Positions 46,526 to 59,570 are shown, counted from the stretch's first letter. The stretch is 64,000 nucleotides of DNA from Deroplatys truncata (GCA_030765065.1 CM060990.1:675303618-675367617), one strand, 5' to 3'. Notes: generated by a model not told the origin, from the sequence alone. Program-made: numbers and translations.

Positions 46526-48136
46526 AACGCATGCACAGACCTACTTTGTAGGTATAGACAAATTAAAAAGAATATGTATCTAGGAGACACTCAATCAATT
46601 TTGAGAATTATCTTCACCATTGTAAAGCACTTTTCTTCCGGAGGACATAGGCTGTAAACTATATCAAAGCATTAAAACTGTTTGTTTAAGCAGCTTTTCA
46701 TATTCATGTCACTGAATTTCAATTCGGTTTTGGAATGTGAATATTAAGAGTATATATTCTGTCACTTTATTTGCAAACATGGCAAATTTTAATGATTTCC
46801 ATCATGTAAGGATGATGAATGGACAGCTTAAAATCTACAGTTTACTGTTAACGTTCCTTTTTTTAACATATATTTATGCTTTTTAATAATCCTGTATTTT
46901 AAAAATCCAGAAAAAAAAGTTAATTTTACATTTCTATAACACCAGAATTAACTACTATAAAATTGGCTGCCTGATACTTATAAAATTTATTAGCTAACGG
47001 GTCCAAAGAGTTTATAAAGTATGGTAAAATTGTCGTCATTTCCATATTCTTAACATTCTATATGATTCTATAATATAACATTTCATCATAATGGGAAGTG
47101 CAAGAGTATGGCTAATGTGCAGCAATAACTATTCATCACTAAAGCCATTGAGACATTGAATAAAGGGAATTTAATTTGAATTTTCCATTTTGGGAATCTT
47201 GGACTGATACATGCACCAAATTCTCTTTTGATATAGCTCCGTTAGATAATGTAAACATATTTTTGTTGCATCCTATAGTAACATACCTGCTTCTTTCATA
47301 TGAAAACAGGTCCCTTTTGTATGAGTAAGGCTTTTATAGTCCTGTTTTCAACTTTTCAACACTTTGGAGGTGCATTTCTTTGACATTGACAGAATCCATA
47401 GAGGAACAACAGCACTTTTATAGAGGACATGAGGTGTTTTTTTGATTGAGTTTTTTATTTATGATGATATAAACCATATATTGGCAGAAACATTACAAGG
47501 GAGATGAGTGTTCTGCAAGAAAACACAAACTTGAATGTAAAATCGGAGAAGGGACATTACAAAAAATACCCCCATGATAATTTTCATAGAAAGTTAATTT
47601 TTTGAACATCTGGGTTTTACGAAATTTTTTTGAACATCTGGGTTTTAGGAAAGTAACAGAAGTGTTTGTTTTCCGTTTTGAATGAAATCTTCGATATCTG
47701 AAATAGAAATATACATTTGTTTCAGTAACATTTGTGCCTTGACTTTTTTTCTACATGTTAATAACAAACGTACCCTTTTTAGGAACAGCCTCTATTTTGA
47801 AATAAAGTAATGTTTTACCAGAATAAGAGTAAACAATGAATTTCCCTCTGATTTCGCTGAAGTTCGATATCCAGGAGTATTTTAGTATGGCTTAGATGAA
47901 ACTTGAGTTTAAGAATCTACAATTTTTAATCCCTGCACTCTTAAAACATCTGCTGAAAATGTTCTACAATTATACTGTAGGGGCCAACAAAAACCATAGG
48001 TTACGGTACAACTTGCAAAAACCATCCAATCTTTACTTTCAATCATATAGTAGCTCAAAATTTCTAAAAATTGCACTTTACTTTGTTTTCTACCCCTATT
48101 ATACCTACTACATAGCAAATTTGTGCACTTGAGCTT
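46526..48136. other. No recognisable gene
   Basis: AT-rich. A 26-bp phrase around GAACATCTGGGTTTTA occurs twice in tandem near 47605 and 47634. No coding region supported. Confidence 0.5.
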
Positions 48137-49132
48137 TAGGACTCTTTTTTATTTATTTATGAATGACCTTTAACTGTTGTGGTTCTTAGCATCCCATTTT
48201 ATATTGGGCATGAAAGACCGGTAGTTTTGCTCAGAGGCCCCTTTATCAGGCTTGAGGTTCTTTTACGTGCTGTAAATCTACGACATGGACCACCGACTTT
48301 ACTTTCCGTATCAGCATACACAAACGTCCACTCTCAATTTTTGACCACTCCATAATCGATGAAACCTCAGCCGAAGAAGTTCTTGAATTCCTAAACAGCT
48401 TAATCCAGTGAAACTCCCATTGATTACACATTGCCAGTAATAGTACCTTCAATTTCAGAAGCACACAACGATCACTCTTCATCTGCAGCCAATCCCCTGC
48501 CAATGGCAGAGTCAACACCACGAACAGCGCAGCAGGAGCCTGCAGCCCACCGGCCACCCAGCCTCGGACCTGCAGACCAAACCACGGCAACTGACGGTAA
48601 ACCTCACCACATCATCCATTCCGTACACCACAACCTTCACATACTCGCACCATCTCATTTAGATATAAGCCATAGTTCTAAACGTATCTCTTACCACTAT
48701 CACCAATAGCTCACTTCAAACACTAACCAGTCAGGCTTGTCATGGCTGGTGCAGGGTAACCACACTGACATGCTTGCATGCCGCGCATTAGTAGAACTAA
48801 CCGATACTACCTGGGTTGCTTCCTCGGAACTCGAACACCTTCCCCACTACACCTCCACCATGCACTTGCACGCAACTACTAACAAAGCACCCCCACCTTA
48901 TTCTGCAAGTTTAGCCACCAACGGCATGTGCATGGGGAGACGATGTAGATTCTGAGGATGATCGTCACTGGGGCGGGGGGTTTGGGGCAGCCCCCACCAA
49001 AAAATATTCCAAAGGAAGCCATGCTAAGGATTTTTACTCCTGAAAAGATCCATTGCCCTCCGCCAGGCTTGAACCCGCTACCTCTGGAAATAGAGGCTAG
49101 CATGGTAACCACTGCACCACAGAGGACAATGC
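48137..49132 (-). mobile_element. tRNA-derived SINE, reversed, split by an insertion
   Basis: Read on the minus strand, 49132-49007 is the tRNA-like head (TGGTTACCATGCTAGC, then B box GGGTTCAAGCCTGG) and 48307-48137 is the body (GTAAAAGAACCTCAAGCCTG, CCCAATATAAAATGGGATGC) with an AATAAATAAA tail. Between them 48308-49006 is foreign. TTCC at both edges (48304-48307 and 49007-49010) may be the target duplication of that insertion. The same family appears at 50607 and 55690. Confidence 0.8.
48308..49006. mobile_element. Insertion of about 700 bp inside a SINE, nature unknown
   Basis: GC-richer than its surroundings. A plus-strand frame at 48431-48709 (92 codons, Pro/Ser/Thr/His-rich) has no recognisable domain. 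Ends show no clear inverted repeats. Confidence 0.45.
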
Positions 49133-49739
49133 TTTAGCACTTGGCAAAAGTTATAGGAATATTACAACTTCAACAAACTATCCCTACTCATACATTCATA
49201 CCCTTACGTTGAAATATGTTTCCAAATTTGATCAATCTTGTTAAAATTTTAGATCCTTCACCCTAGGTATGAGTGAAAATATTAAGCTACTCATGACCTT
49301 TAAAACCAACCCTGTCCTTTATTTCCAACTCCTTACTAGCAGAATAAATACATGCAATGCTAGGTAAGACACCTAGTGTATATATGAACTAATTTACTGT
49401 GTCCTCTGATAGGAAAATAATGTATGCTAACATAATAGTGATAATAGAATAACTACATAACAGAAATGTTATGTCTTTTAAGCAATACAGGTTTAAAATT
49501 AATAACGCTAAAATTAACTATAGCAGAGAGAGTAACGAAATGTCTTGAAATAAGAGGAAAGTAGCCTCGGACATAATTTTAAGACTGAAGCCAATAGGAA
49601 AGGCAAAATAAGTGTTTCACCTGAAAACTTAATTAATTACTCCAGTAGCTGTGATAGTTATTAGATATTCAGGATAAAATCCAGAATGATGGTATTTCTC
49701 TTAATGAATACTCAAACAATAATAGGTTTTTTTTCTAAA
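49133..49739. other. No recognisable gene
   Basis: AT-rich; may contain the highly decayed upstream part of the LINE that follows, but I could not align any motif. Confidence 0.4.
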
Positions 49740-50606
49740 TTCAAGCTTAAATGGAAGGAAGTGAGACCTGAAGATATTTTTAGAATTGTGGTAAAGCTGA
49801 AATTCTGATAATAAAGACATTTATGATATGCCTAACAGGTTTCTAAAGCAAGTAGTCATTAATATTGCACAACCACTAACTTTTTGTAACCATTACTGTT
49901 TACAAGACTGTCATTTCTCAAGAAGCTTAAAACTTACTATAGTTATTGTAGTATTTAAAAACGGTTCTACTGGGTACCCTGCCAGCTACAGACAAATGTC
50001 TTTAGTTCCAGTGGTAAGTAAAGTTTTGGAATATGTTATATTAGAGCACTTAAATCCACATTTTTTTAACATTTTGGTCTGTTTAGTAATAGTCAATATG
50101 GATTCAGAAAAGGCAGATCTACAATAGCTGCCACTGAAAAATTTATACATAGCATTCCACTCACTTTTGAAAAAGGAGAATATGTAAATGGTACCTTTTT
50201 TACTAAGACTCCCAACTGTATAGATCATTCGTTATTGTTAGAAAAGTAAACCTTTATGGGAGATACTATATTGAACATTTTCTTTTCAGTCCTATTTATT
50301 AAACTGCAAACAAGTTATAAAGGATGAATCTTTCTCCTATGAGACAATTGTTACATCTGCCACATCTCAGGGCTCTGTTTTAGGAACATTTTTATTGCAG
50401 TAAATGTTTTGCCAAGTAATTTTCAAGCTGCAGTATGTATTCTTATGATAAAAGTTTGTTAGTTCTGATAAGAGCCTTGCTAAACCCTTGGAAAAATATG
50501 AAGACAATAGCCTTATGTTAAATAAGAAAAAAAAACTGCCACGATTTTATTCACGTTGAAGCCAATTTTGGAAATCATACCTCATACTGACAAACTACAT
50601 TTTTAG

Positions 50607-50894
50607 GGTCATCCTCCGTGGTCTAGGGTTACCATGATAGCATGAGTTCCCGAGGTCTTGGGTTCAATCCCGACGGAGGGCAATGGATTGTTTCAGGGGT
50701 GAAGCATGGCTTCCTTTGGAAGGGAAGTAAGGCCAGTGGTCCTGTGTTGTAGATTTACGGCATGTAAAAGAACCTCAAGCCTGATAAAGAGGCCTCTGAA
50801 GAATATTTCCCATCTTTCACGCCCAATATAGAATGTGATGCTAAGGACCACAGTAGTTTAAGAGAGTCCACAAATAAAACTCAAATTAAATTTT
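50607..50894 (+). mobile_element. tRNA-derived SINE with target duplication
   Basis: A head with A-box-like TGGTCTAGGGTTACCATG and B-box GGGTTCAATCCC, a body shared with the copies at 48.2 and 55.7 kb, and an A/T-rich tail. The target duplication TACATTTTTAG is at 50596-50606 and 50895-50905. It is inserted in the LINE RT frame between NYIF-like and FLGVNVDS sequence. Confidence 0.88.
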
Positions 50895-51084
50895 TACATT
50901 TTTAGGTGTTAATGTAGATAGTCAATTAAAGCAAGATATACATATTGTCAATATATCAACAGGGTTAGCCAGGGTATTTTACCTAATCAAGAACTCAACA
51001 TACTGTTTGTCGGCACCATATACGAGATGTGCTTGTTTTGCATTGTTCCAATCAGTTTCAAGATTGTGGCAGTATTAATGTTTG

Positions 51085-51910
51085 TAATTGAAAATGCTAC
51101 TGTTTATTTGCCACACGTATAAAAGACAATTTGTCGCAGTCACTTCGTGTTATCTTTTACTGAGCGCCTGTTATTGTATTTAATTTTGGGTTCACTGTCC
51201 TCCGGCTAGCTATGATTTCTCGGTCAAGCACTTATTTTGTACAAGGTGTGTAAACGGAAAGGAGTTTTTATCCAAAGATAACACTGATAAAAGAATTTGT
51301 TTTACACTTTTATTGTCGTAACACATTATTCACTTTCACCTATTAATCTTGACACTCGCCAAACTGAAACTTTTATAATAACTTCCTTACTGCCCATTAT
51401 TAATTCGCGTTCAACTTTTTGTGTAATTAACTTTACGACACAAGAGATTTTTCATACATTTGCTATGCGTAACCTTGATGAACTGCGTGCGACGCATACT
51501 CCATGAATGCTTCCGTTGAACTACGTGAAACTTGATTCTGACACTGAATTTATACTTCCTCGCCCCAATATGCCTAAAGATTATAACCGAGCTGCTATTG
51601 GTTAATAAAACACGCCAACATTACCGTCTATATTTATATCCAATGAAAATTACGAAAACATATGCTCTGGGGAAAATGTTCCAGCAAATTCTGAAAAAAA
51701 CACGCCACTCTGACGTCATTTGCTCGTCTCTAATAATGATAAACAGCTCACCCCCTCGCTACATTATTGCACGCTATTATTGTCAGTTTCAGTAAGGCCA
51801 TATAAACCCACTTCTCGACAATGCTTACAATCAACAAACATCTCAAATCAATGTCACACAACAATGCATATTCACACTACAATCACTCTGACATTTACAT
51901 TTTTGTGATA
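51085..51910. mobile_element. Unidentified insertion in the LINE
   Basis: The LINE frame is interrupted after FALFQSVSRLW and picks up again near ITASRYGFLLW, with some overlap of the two edges. The insert has no coding similarity. It contains CACGTATAAAAG near 51114 and cytosine-rich control-like stretches, but I cannot name it. Confidence 0.4.
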
Positions 51911-52200
51911 CAAATTACTGCGTCAAGATATGGATTCTTACTATGGGGTGGCTCAACTAAAATACATGGCATTCTTTTATCACAAAAGAAAGTCTTGAGA
52001 ATATTAAAGAAATGTGATTACAGGTCTTGCTGCAAACCTCTTTTCATTGAGCTGGAAGTTTTCACAGTTGCAAATGTATATTTGCTTGAGTTATTATTGT
52101 ATGTTCATTGTAATATTCCTGGCTGTTATTTAAGAAAGGATGTACATGATCATAATACTAGGTATTACAAACCCTAAACTTACCTCGATTTACACTCAGT

Positions 52201-52474
52201 AATTCAACTAATTCTCATTTGTATTTGGGCCCAAAGTGTTACAAATTGTTGCCTCCTAATGTTAAAAGCTAGGGCAAACACTAGTTTTAAAACAGATTAT
52301 TTAAATGGCTGGTGAAGACAACTTTTATAATTTGGATGAATTTTGAAACTAGCATGCCAGTGGCGTTGTGTTAAAACAACGTTATTTCTGTGTATTGACA
52401 AAATATTTACTGCTTTTTGACACTGTCAGTGCATGTGGCATCTGACAATAAATATGAATATGTGTATCAAATTT
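52201..52474. other. Likely LINE 3' region, no gene
   Basis: Follows the LINE C-terminus; no motif beyond a short continuation (CCTCCTAATGTTAAAAGC) typical of the final residues. Confidence 0.4.
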
Positions 52475-52690
52475 CCAAATGTTGCAATTTCCAATTTAAA
52501 TTGCGTTATGAATATTCTTTATAAATAGATAATTAGAACTTTGATCAGTATTTCAAATTAGCCTGCTTAAAATTACCTATTTCCAGGTACAAAGATTTAG
52601 TCATGAGCAAACAAATTTATGGATGTGAAAATCAATTCAACACTAAATTGAAAACTGAAAAGTTGAAGAAGGTTTTGGTGCATAATAAAT
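52475..52690 (+). repeat. Unknown direct repeat, copy 1
   Basis: Diverged match to 53925-54130, sharing TTTCCAA.TTAAA, GCTTAAAATTA, TTTATGGATG.GAAAATCAA and AACTAAATTGA in order. Confidence 0.55.
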
Positions 52691-53504
52691 TAAGTAAACT
52701 TGAAGAATTGTTTTAGGTAATAATATTTGCTTTATGTAGTTCGTAACCCGCTTTGGGCATTGGTTTAGAATTTGATGCTTACGTAATATTACTTATGTAT
52801 GAATTTGCCTCGGCTGCGTCAGTCTTACTTTATAGTCATTTGTCTTGGGTAGGGTACGGTATGACAATTATTGTAGACATCACAGAATTAAACTTTTTAA
52901 ATTAACTTCTTTTATTTAAAATTCTTGCACATATTTACAAACCACTACACTTTTTCAAGAACTGTGAGGAACTTTTATACATTCACTTAGTGCGTATATC
53001 TGTTTTTACTAATCACCAGTAGAGAACAGATTTTTCCATCTATACTCTACCAAGTCTCGCCAGCAACTGAGTAACCTCAACGGTCAAAATCCTTAGGATT
53101 TAGTATTGCAAGTCCTGATTGGCTAATCTAGTCCAATAGAATATGTGCACTTAACTTAAAACTTTTCTTTGCTGTTGATTGGCTGATTTTCAAACTGTTA
53201 GAGAAACTATGTCATTGTCACTTTAATCATGACCAGCCCATTTCCAACTCTTAAACACATTATTGCCACAATTACCTCATTATTACTCATTGTTTGCAAC
53301 CTAAAACTTATTATTGTCACAGTTCTTGCATTATGAGTGTATGTAATGTATTCACATAACATTATTAAAATATGTTTATAATAAAAATAAGCATTTGCAA
53401 TGACTGTTACATACAATTTAAATAATTATTACATACATATTGTTTCATGGTGGGCTGTAATTGAATTTACTTACTATAAATTACAATTGAAATTTTTCCG
53501 GTAT
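52691..53504. other. No recognisable gene
   Basis: AT-rich. Two ATTGGCT phrases (53119, 53179) are CCAAT-box-like, but there is no gene context. Confidence 0.45.
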
Positions 53505-54215
53505 TAAAATACTGCCTCAAAGTGGTATTATGAAAGGACTGTCTAAAGATATATGACTACTTGGCAAACACACCAATGATCTTTACGTCACTCCCAGCAA
53601 GTATTCATACAAGATTTTTTAGATACTCGCTCGAACATCCCCATTGTCTTTATATTTTAAACTGAATAAAATTGATGATTCAATCTCTCGCACTTTTATA
53701 TAAATCTCGCAAAATTATGATGTTACAGACGAGAAAGAATTAGATACTGAAGGGTATGTGGAAAATTTCATAGTAAGCAAGAAAAAATTTTAAACAATAT
53801 CTATTCTAGGAGAAAGGGAAATACAACCAAGATGATAAAACTTGTTAAGGATAGGAATGAAATTCAGTATTCGCTTAAAGAACACAACTGTGCCCTGTGA
53901 GAAAAATATAATGTAAGTATGAAATCTGCAAATGTAATTTCCAACTTAAAGAATTGTGTTGTAAATATTTGTTATAATTAAGTAGTTGGAATTTAGATTA
54001 TCAGCATTTTTAATTTCTCTGCTTAAAATTATCCACTTTAAGGCACGGACGTATAGTTTTAAGCACGTAAGTTTATGGATGCGAAAATCAATGACATTTG
54101 GATACTAAATTGACGATTCAAAAGTTTGATTATGAAAAGACCGTATTACTACTTGGCAAAAAAGGCAATGATCTTTATAGGACTCCCAGCTTACTGATAC
54201 AGAAATATAAGCACA
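53505..54215 (+). repeat. Unknown repeats: second copies of two local sequences
   Basis: 53925-54130 matches 52475-52690. In addition 54118-54200 (TTGATTATGAAAAGACCG, CTACTTGGCAAA, CAATGATCTTTA, ACTCCCAGC) matches 53525-53600. The blocks are in direct orientation and diverged. No family recognised. Confidence 0.5.
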
Positions 54216-54299
54216 CATTAGCACCGTATCCGCAACATCAGTATGTCTTGCTTTGTCATTATAGGATCATTGTGAGAAAAGGCTCATATGTTAGCTGAG

Positions 54300-55689
54300 A
54301 ACCATTCCATTGAGTTAAATATAAAGTATAGTTGCATGCATATGCTTAAAGTAACTCAAAGTAAATGTTAAGTTGGAAACATTGGGAAGATTCTCCTCTC
54401 ACCACACCTAAGTTATATCTATGGTTGTGCTACCAAGATGTGCTGATAGTGATGATGGTAATGGTTGTGGTAATGATGAAGATATTAATAATTTGGTCAG
54501 CTAATTAAGAATGTTTAATGATGCCCATTAAAGGGTCCACTTCAAGCTTTAAAATATCATCTATAGGTATACTGCACCCTTTTAATTGCCTTTGGAAATT
54601 TGACTTTGTTAATTGTTCGTTTTGACATTATTGTTTTCTTTATAATTATTGATACTATGCCTTATACCTTTTCGATGCATTTTATTATGCTTTATGTGAT
54701 TACTTTTGTACTTGTCTCCTTGTTTACTATGTTTCATTAATTTGTTGTTTGTTATGCTTTGTCTTGATGGTAGTCTCAGAATGAGAAAGCAGAAAGTCTT
54801 TTCTTTCAAAATAAATAACACAATAATTTGACTCTCCATCATAAATCAGACATATGAAGATGTTAGTTAATTGTTTGGACTTCCATATCCGAAGCTGTGC
54901 TTAGTATAGGGACGAATGTTAAAGCAGACAGGTCTATAATGAAGATGTTACGAATTCGTATACCGCTCCCATCTGCAGAGCTTTATATATGTAATATACT
55001 TTGCTGTACTTATGTAAACACACCTATAGTATGTGCAGAAGAACCACAATTTGGAACTGATTACAATTTGTACCACGCTTGAAACGCCTGCAACATGCAA
55101 CCAACATTACCGGCACAGCATGCATAATTACGAGATATTAATTCAATAAGAGGATGGGGATTCGGGTCATATATACTTTCACACATAATTTTTCACTCAA
55201 AGATATATCCTATTCTTTACCTTTCGTTGTAAGCCTTCAAATTGTAACAGGAACCCCCCGCCACCACCCCTCCCCACTATTTTACATAAAGCAAAATACA
55301 CAATGGGAACAAGAAAATTTAAAAAGTGGTATATATTTTTGTACTTCCACTTAGCATAGAACAGGGAAATATGATTAATTTGTTTGCTTGAATGGAAATT
55401 TAAGGTACTAAATACTCCAATGTATACTTCTGAAGGATACCTGTTTAGAGGATGTTGCTTTGTTGAAAATAGGAAACCGCAATTGTGTTCATACAATTAA
55501 GTATCTTTTCTTTTTAGCTGTATTTACACAGGCTGACTTGTGCCTAGTTTTATAGGGAATGTATCGTAGACTGCTGGGAGTGCACTGTATAAACATTCTT
55601 TAATCAGCACCATGTACACTTGGGTGCAAAAAGCGTTCAGATATAATCAATTGTGCATTAAATTGGTAAGGCATTCCTCGCCATTTATA
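54300..55689. other. No recognisable gene
   Basis: AT-rich single-copy-looking sequence; no supported coding or repeat structure. Confidence 0.5.
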
Positions 55690-55965
55690 GTCATCCTCTG
55701 TGGTCTAATTGTAACATGCCAGACTGGGTTCAAACCTGGCGGAAGTCGATGAATTTTTTGGGGCATAAAAATCATTAGCGTGGCTTGCTTCAGAAGAGAA
55801 GTAAAGCCAGTGGTCCTGTGACATAGATTTATGGCATGTAAAAGAACCTCAAGCCTAATAGAGAGGTTCTGAGCAAACTTTCTGGCAATTCACATCCAAT
55901 ATAAAATGGGACGCTAAGAACCATAGTAGTTAAAGAGCGTGTATGAATAAAACTCAATTTTTCAC
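55690..55965 (+). mobile_element. tRNA-derived SINE, third copy
   Basis: Same family as 50607-50894: CATCCTCTGTGGTCTA, B box GGGTTCAAACCTGG, CCAGTGGTCCTGTG, GGCATGTAAAAGAACCTCAA and a terminal AATAAAACTCAA. Part of the A box is missing. No clear target duplication. Confidence 0.8.
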
Positions 55966-55974
55966 ACACACATT

Positions 55975-56105
55975 TTTAAAAAAATGGTTGCTTTTTTGAA
56001 TCAGAGGTCCTGAAACATGTATTTTTATTGAAATCTCGGTATTCAATTTTTGGGGGAATGCAATATTTTCTCTACCTACTGTGTACATAATAGAGAAAGC
56101 ACTAT
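55975..56105 (-). repeat. Reversed fragment of the 625-bp unit
   Basis: In reverse complement: GTAGAGAAAA..ATTGCATTCCCCC, AAAATTGAATACCGAGATTTC and ACATGTTTCAGGACC follow the order of the array unit (compare 36170-36290). Immediately downstream of a SINE. Confidence 0.7.
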
Positions 56106-56279
56106 TAATATAACTTCGCAATTACATTACAGCAGAAAGCCTGACATGTTTTCTTCACTTTCTTCCTCTCACTTGAGAACACTAAATGAAAGGAGTCTGT
56201 TTCCTTTCTCCAGGCCTAAAACTGGCAAATGAGATCGTTCAGCTATGCGTGTAGCATTCTTGACTATAATGTAATTATA

Positions 56280-56790
56280 TATAAGGGCAATGGCTAACGT
56301 GCGAGGTTCGCATTACAACCATGGGCTTCTTCGTGGTTTCCCTGGGTCAGTAGACGAATGCTGGGGTGATTCCTCTTCTACTACGAATTTCATATCCCCT
56401 CATTCCCTATCATTTAATTTTCCTTTTCATGTTTTAGGTGAGCTTTTGGCTGTGCAGTGTCAGTCGGTGTTGGGTAGATGGCTCAGATGCTTGCTCTTTG
56501 GTATATTCTCCTCCGCCTAGCAGATGCTAGCCTTCTTTGAGCTGTCTATGGTGGGTCGAGTTCTCCCCGACTCCGACAGAGGGAAGCCTTCTTTGTACAG
56601 GCCAATGTGTGATCGACTCTTCAAGCTTGGAATCGTTAGGCACCTCTGCACATCTCGGTCACCGGGATGCCTGCAGCATATAACCTCCTACAGTTTCTTC
56701 ATTTCATCCGTGGCTCCTGGGAGTTGTAGCCACAAAATATCCACCTTGGGTAGAGGTAAGCGAAGAGGTGTCATCCCATGAATGCATTTT
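56280..56790 (+). other. GC-richer block of unknown origin
   Basis: Markedly less AT-rich than its flanks, with frames at 56290-56520 (76 codons) and 56524-56781 (85 codons). No conserved motif seen. Could be part of a LINE 5' region or a host exon; unresolved. Confidence 0.3.
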
Positions 56791-57239
56791 ATAGTCTAGA
56801 AGAATTTAAGTATTGGGATATGTAAAACCTGTATATATGTATATAAAATTGTTTTTGATGTGTCCTTGAAATCTTGTGTTTAAAGGATGAATAAAAGTAT
56901 CTTAGCTTATCTTGTCATAGTCAATTATATAAAAATGATCTTATTCCTTGATAGGCAGTTACGCTGATCCACTTTACATGTTAAAACCTTATAACTAGTG
57001 TCAGGTAAGGCAAAATTCTCAAGAGCAGAATGCATTTTCATGCCAAGGACATCCTTACTTATCTAATGAATCAGTCACAGGGTGATGAGGGTGAAATTGC
57101 TACATGGTTGAGCTATAAAAGGTAATTCAGAACATAAAGGCAGCTTCCAAAAGTTGGTACCTAATAGAATTTTTGGCAATGTCTCTTTGAAAAACTATAA
57201 GTACGTTAAGGAGTAATGTAAAGCAGTTTTTGAGGTACA

Positions 57240-57385
57240 TTATTATTATTATTATTACTTTTACGTTTTGGGAAGTTGAATCGGATTGAAAAAATTCTCT
57301 ACTGTAGTCCAGATTTGGACTACAGATTTTCAGCATACCATACAGCTGCTCTGACCAACTGAGTTACCATGGCAACACGCCAGCA
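57240..57385 (-). mobile_element. tRNA-like SINE with (TAA)n tail, reversed
   Basis: On the minus strand GTTGCCATGGTAACTCAGTT continues into GGTCAGAGC, resembling a tRNA A box, followed by a degraded B-box area and a TAA-repeat tail at 57240-57256. Different family from the SINE at 50607. Confidence 0.5.
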
Positions 57386-58640
57386 TGACATTGCATTCAC
57401 CAGCTGACTTACATTTTTCTCAGCACACTAAAAGGCATTCTCAAACTCTCTTTGAGATTACATACACCAATGGTGACTTACAATCTCGTAAATACTTTAA
57501 GTCCCGGGTTCATAGACAATCACTGTTAGGTGATTCATTTTTAATTGTTCCTTCACACAAGTCATGTGTAGGCTTAAGTTGGTAATAATGAAACAAATTC
57601 ATTATTTGATCTAGTTGGTAATGTAGAATCAGATTTATTGACTACCGAATAGTGTTTAACTATGAAGTCCGGATGAGATTATTTGTTGCCATTTGGGTAT
57701 TTTATCTTAAAATAAATTTTAGAATCCTTTGTGGTTTACCGGAGAACCGTCAAGGGATGTCTGGGGATGCTGAATTTTGAAACGTTAGGCACACTGCTGT
57801 GCTGCACCTGCTGCCATCAAATTTGGCAGCTCTTCATTCTCTCCTGCCTTCTCTTGCATGATCATTTTGATTCTATGTATTATTCTGTGTTGCTAAGTAT
57901 ACAGCAACACTTAGGTTTAATCTAAATTTGCTGTTATACAGTGTTTTTGGTACATGATGGAAAATTATTTTGTGTACGTATTTTCAAATTAACGCTATAA
58001 AACACAGCCAAATTTAATCACATGTATTTGTCAAAAGTAACACTTTTTGACACAGAATTAAGACAAGAGGATAATATATGAATATACTTCTATCACAAAT
58101 TACATATTACTTGAATGTAGTGGATGCTGTTGAATACAGGTAAACCATATGGTATTTTACAGAGAGAAATGAAGCTTTCATGGAATGGAAAAGGATATTC
58201 GAAGTGAGTACCATATAACATACATTCTGCTGCTAAGATTATTTCTGACCCTAACTTTCAATGTGTAGGTAAGAGCAGCTTTATGGAATGACAGTGAAAT
58301 TCAGCTGTCCTTCATCAAGTGAGTAGTTTAATGTTTGTATAGTGCACATTAGGACAAATTAGACCAAGGGTTTTATTACTTCTCTTTATAATGCTTTAGT
58401 GTGGCAATGAATAGTTACGCGTGTGTGTTTGTCATTATTGCAGTGATGCCATTTGGAAAAATTTCCTTTCAATTAGCCAAATTTTAGAAGTTCTTTCATC
58501 CTCTATCCTAATGTAAGTTTAGCAGTAAGCATGTAGTAAAATAACCAACTATGGAAAACCTTAAAGTTTTTATGGGTTATTCATAAACATATTGTGTTTT
58601 ATGTTTTTTGTGTATGGGTTTGTTTTGTTTTGTTTGTTTT
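57386..58640. other. No supported gene; weak exon-like segments
   Basis: Short stretches at about 58165-58190, 58270-58320 and 58442-58470 have AG/GT-like borders, but there is no homology or frame continuity. Confidence 0.3.
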
Positions 58641-58650
58641 GTTTGCTAAT

Positions 58651-58797
58651 GCAGGTCAGTTGGCAGGGACGATTTATTTATGCATCAGTGTCTGGTTTGA
58701 TTTTAATGATGCCATTGGCACAAAGGTGTCCTCAGTGAATGACCTTGCTTCTCTCACTGAGACTGGGGTATACAACATGACTGTGATGATATACTGA
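58651..58797 (+). other. Possible terminal exon of an unknown gene
   Basis: After a T-rich tract and an acceptor-like GCTAATGCAG, an open frame reads QLAGTIYLCISVWFDFNDAI and ends in TGA at 58795-58797. Base composition is higher in GC than its neighbours. No family recognised and no upstream exon established. Confidence 0.2.
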
Positions 58798-59570
58798 GTG
58801 TTTCAAAATGCATATTTCCCTAGGTTGGATAAGTACCTCTGGGCAATATTTGGGATAATTTCACACAAGGATTGATTTTTACTGGAATTTCAAAATTAAA
58901 TTGTTGCTTTTCGTAACTTTGTATGAAGTTCTGCCATATATTAATTTCTTCTGCATTACTTATAGTGTTAATCTAATTTTCCTAGCTGTGCTATTTTTTG
59001 ATTTGTAAAAATGAGCACTTATTGCTCATTTAATTGTTTGCTTATATTTTATATTTTTTTAAAAATTTTATCATTCTTATACTTGAGCTTCTCTATATTT
59101 TTCTAATACACATATTGTCACATTCAATCCATGAAATGTGTCTGTCACAATTGGAGTTGCCCTATAAAATTTTTTCCATTCTCCTCAAAGAGAGTTATTC
59201 ACTGGAAAGTTGAACTTTTAAAGATAGTTGGTTCAAGGATTTCTCTACAGCTTGAGTTAAAGCCAAATGGCTTTTGTATAATTATGTTGCAGGAATGAAA
59301 ATAGGTGTCCAAGAGCAGCTTGAAGGTATATTTCAAACACTGGAGCCATGATGTGTCAGCAGTGTCGCAGACGCATTTTAAGCCAACAAAGTGGTTTATG
59401 GGAGTTGCTTCACCATGGTTCATGGAATTTAAAAAAAATGCTTTATAAGCAGCAGTCTGTCACCAAAATATTGAATAACTTTTCAATTGGTAAGTTAAGT
59501 ATTATCAGACAATGTGTAATAATAATTAATAAAGCTTTGAGTCACTCAATAACAGTAGTAGTGATAGTAG

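Larger units (their letters stand above)
49740..52200 (+). pseudogene. Decayed Jockey/CR1-like LINE ORF2 (reverse transcriptase), split by two inserts
   Basis: 49750-50127 reads WKEVRPEDIFRIVVKLK, then FCNHYCLQDCHFSRSLKL and SYRQMSLVPVVSKVLEYVI, the fingers region of LINE RTs. At 50180-50225 the first catalytic motif is damaged (FFTKTPNCIDHSLLLEK); 50335-50395 is PQGS-like. The YADD loop region at about 50440 has become YSYDKSLLV. After a SINE, TFLGVNVDSQLK resumes at 50899. A further insert interrupts at about 51085, and the C-terminus (YGFLLWGGSTKI, VHDHNTRYYK) is at 51930-52177. Multiple frameshifts and stops make it nonfunctional. Confidence 0.75.

Noticed and set aside
53207..53416. Minus-strand frame of 69 codons
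   Set aside because: AT-rich chance frame without conserved residues.
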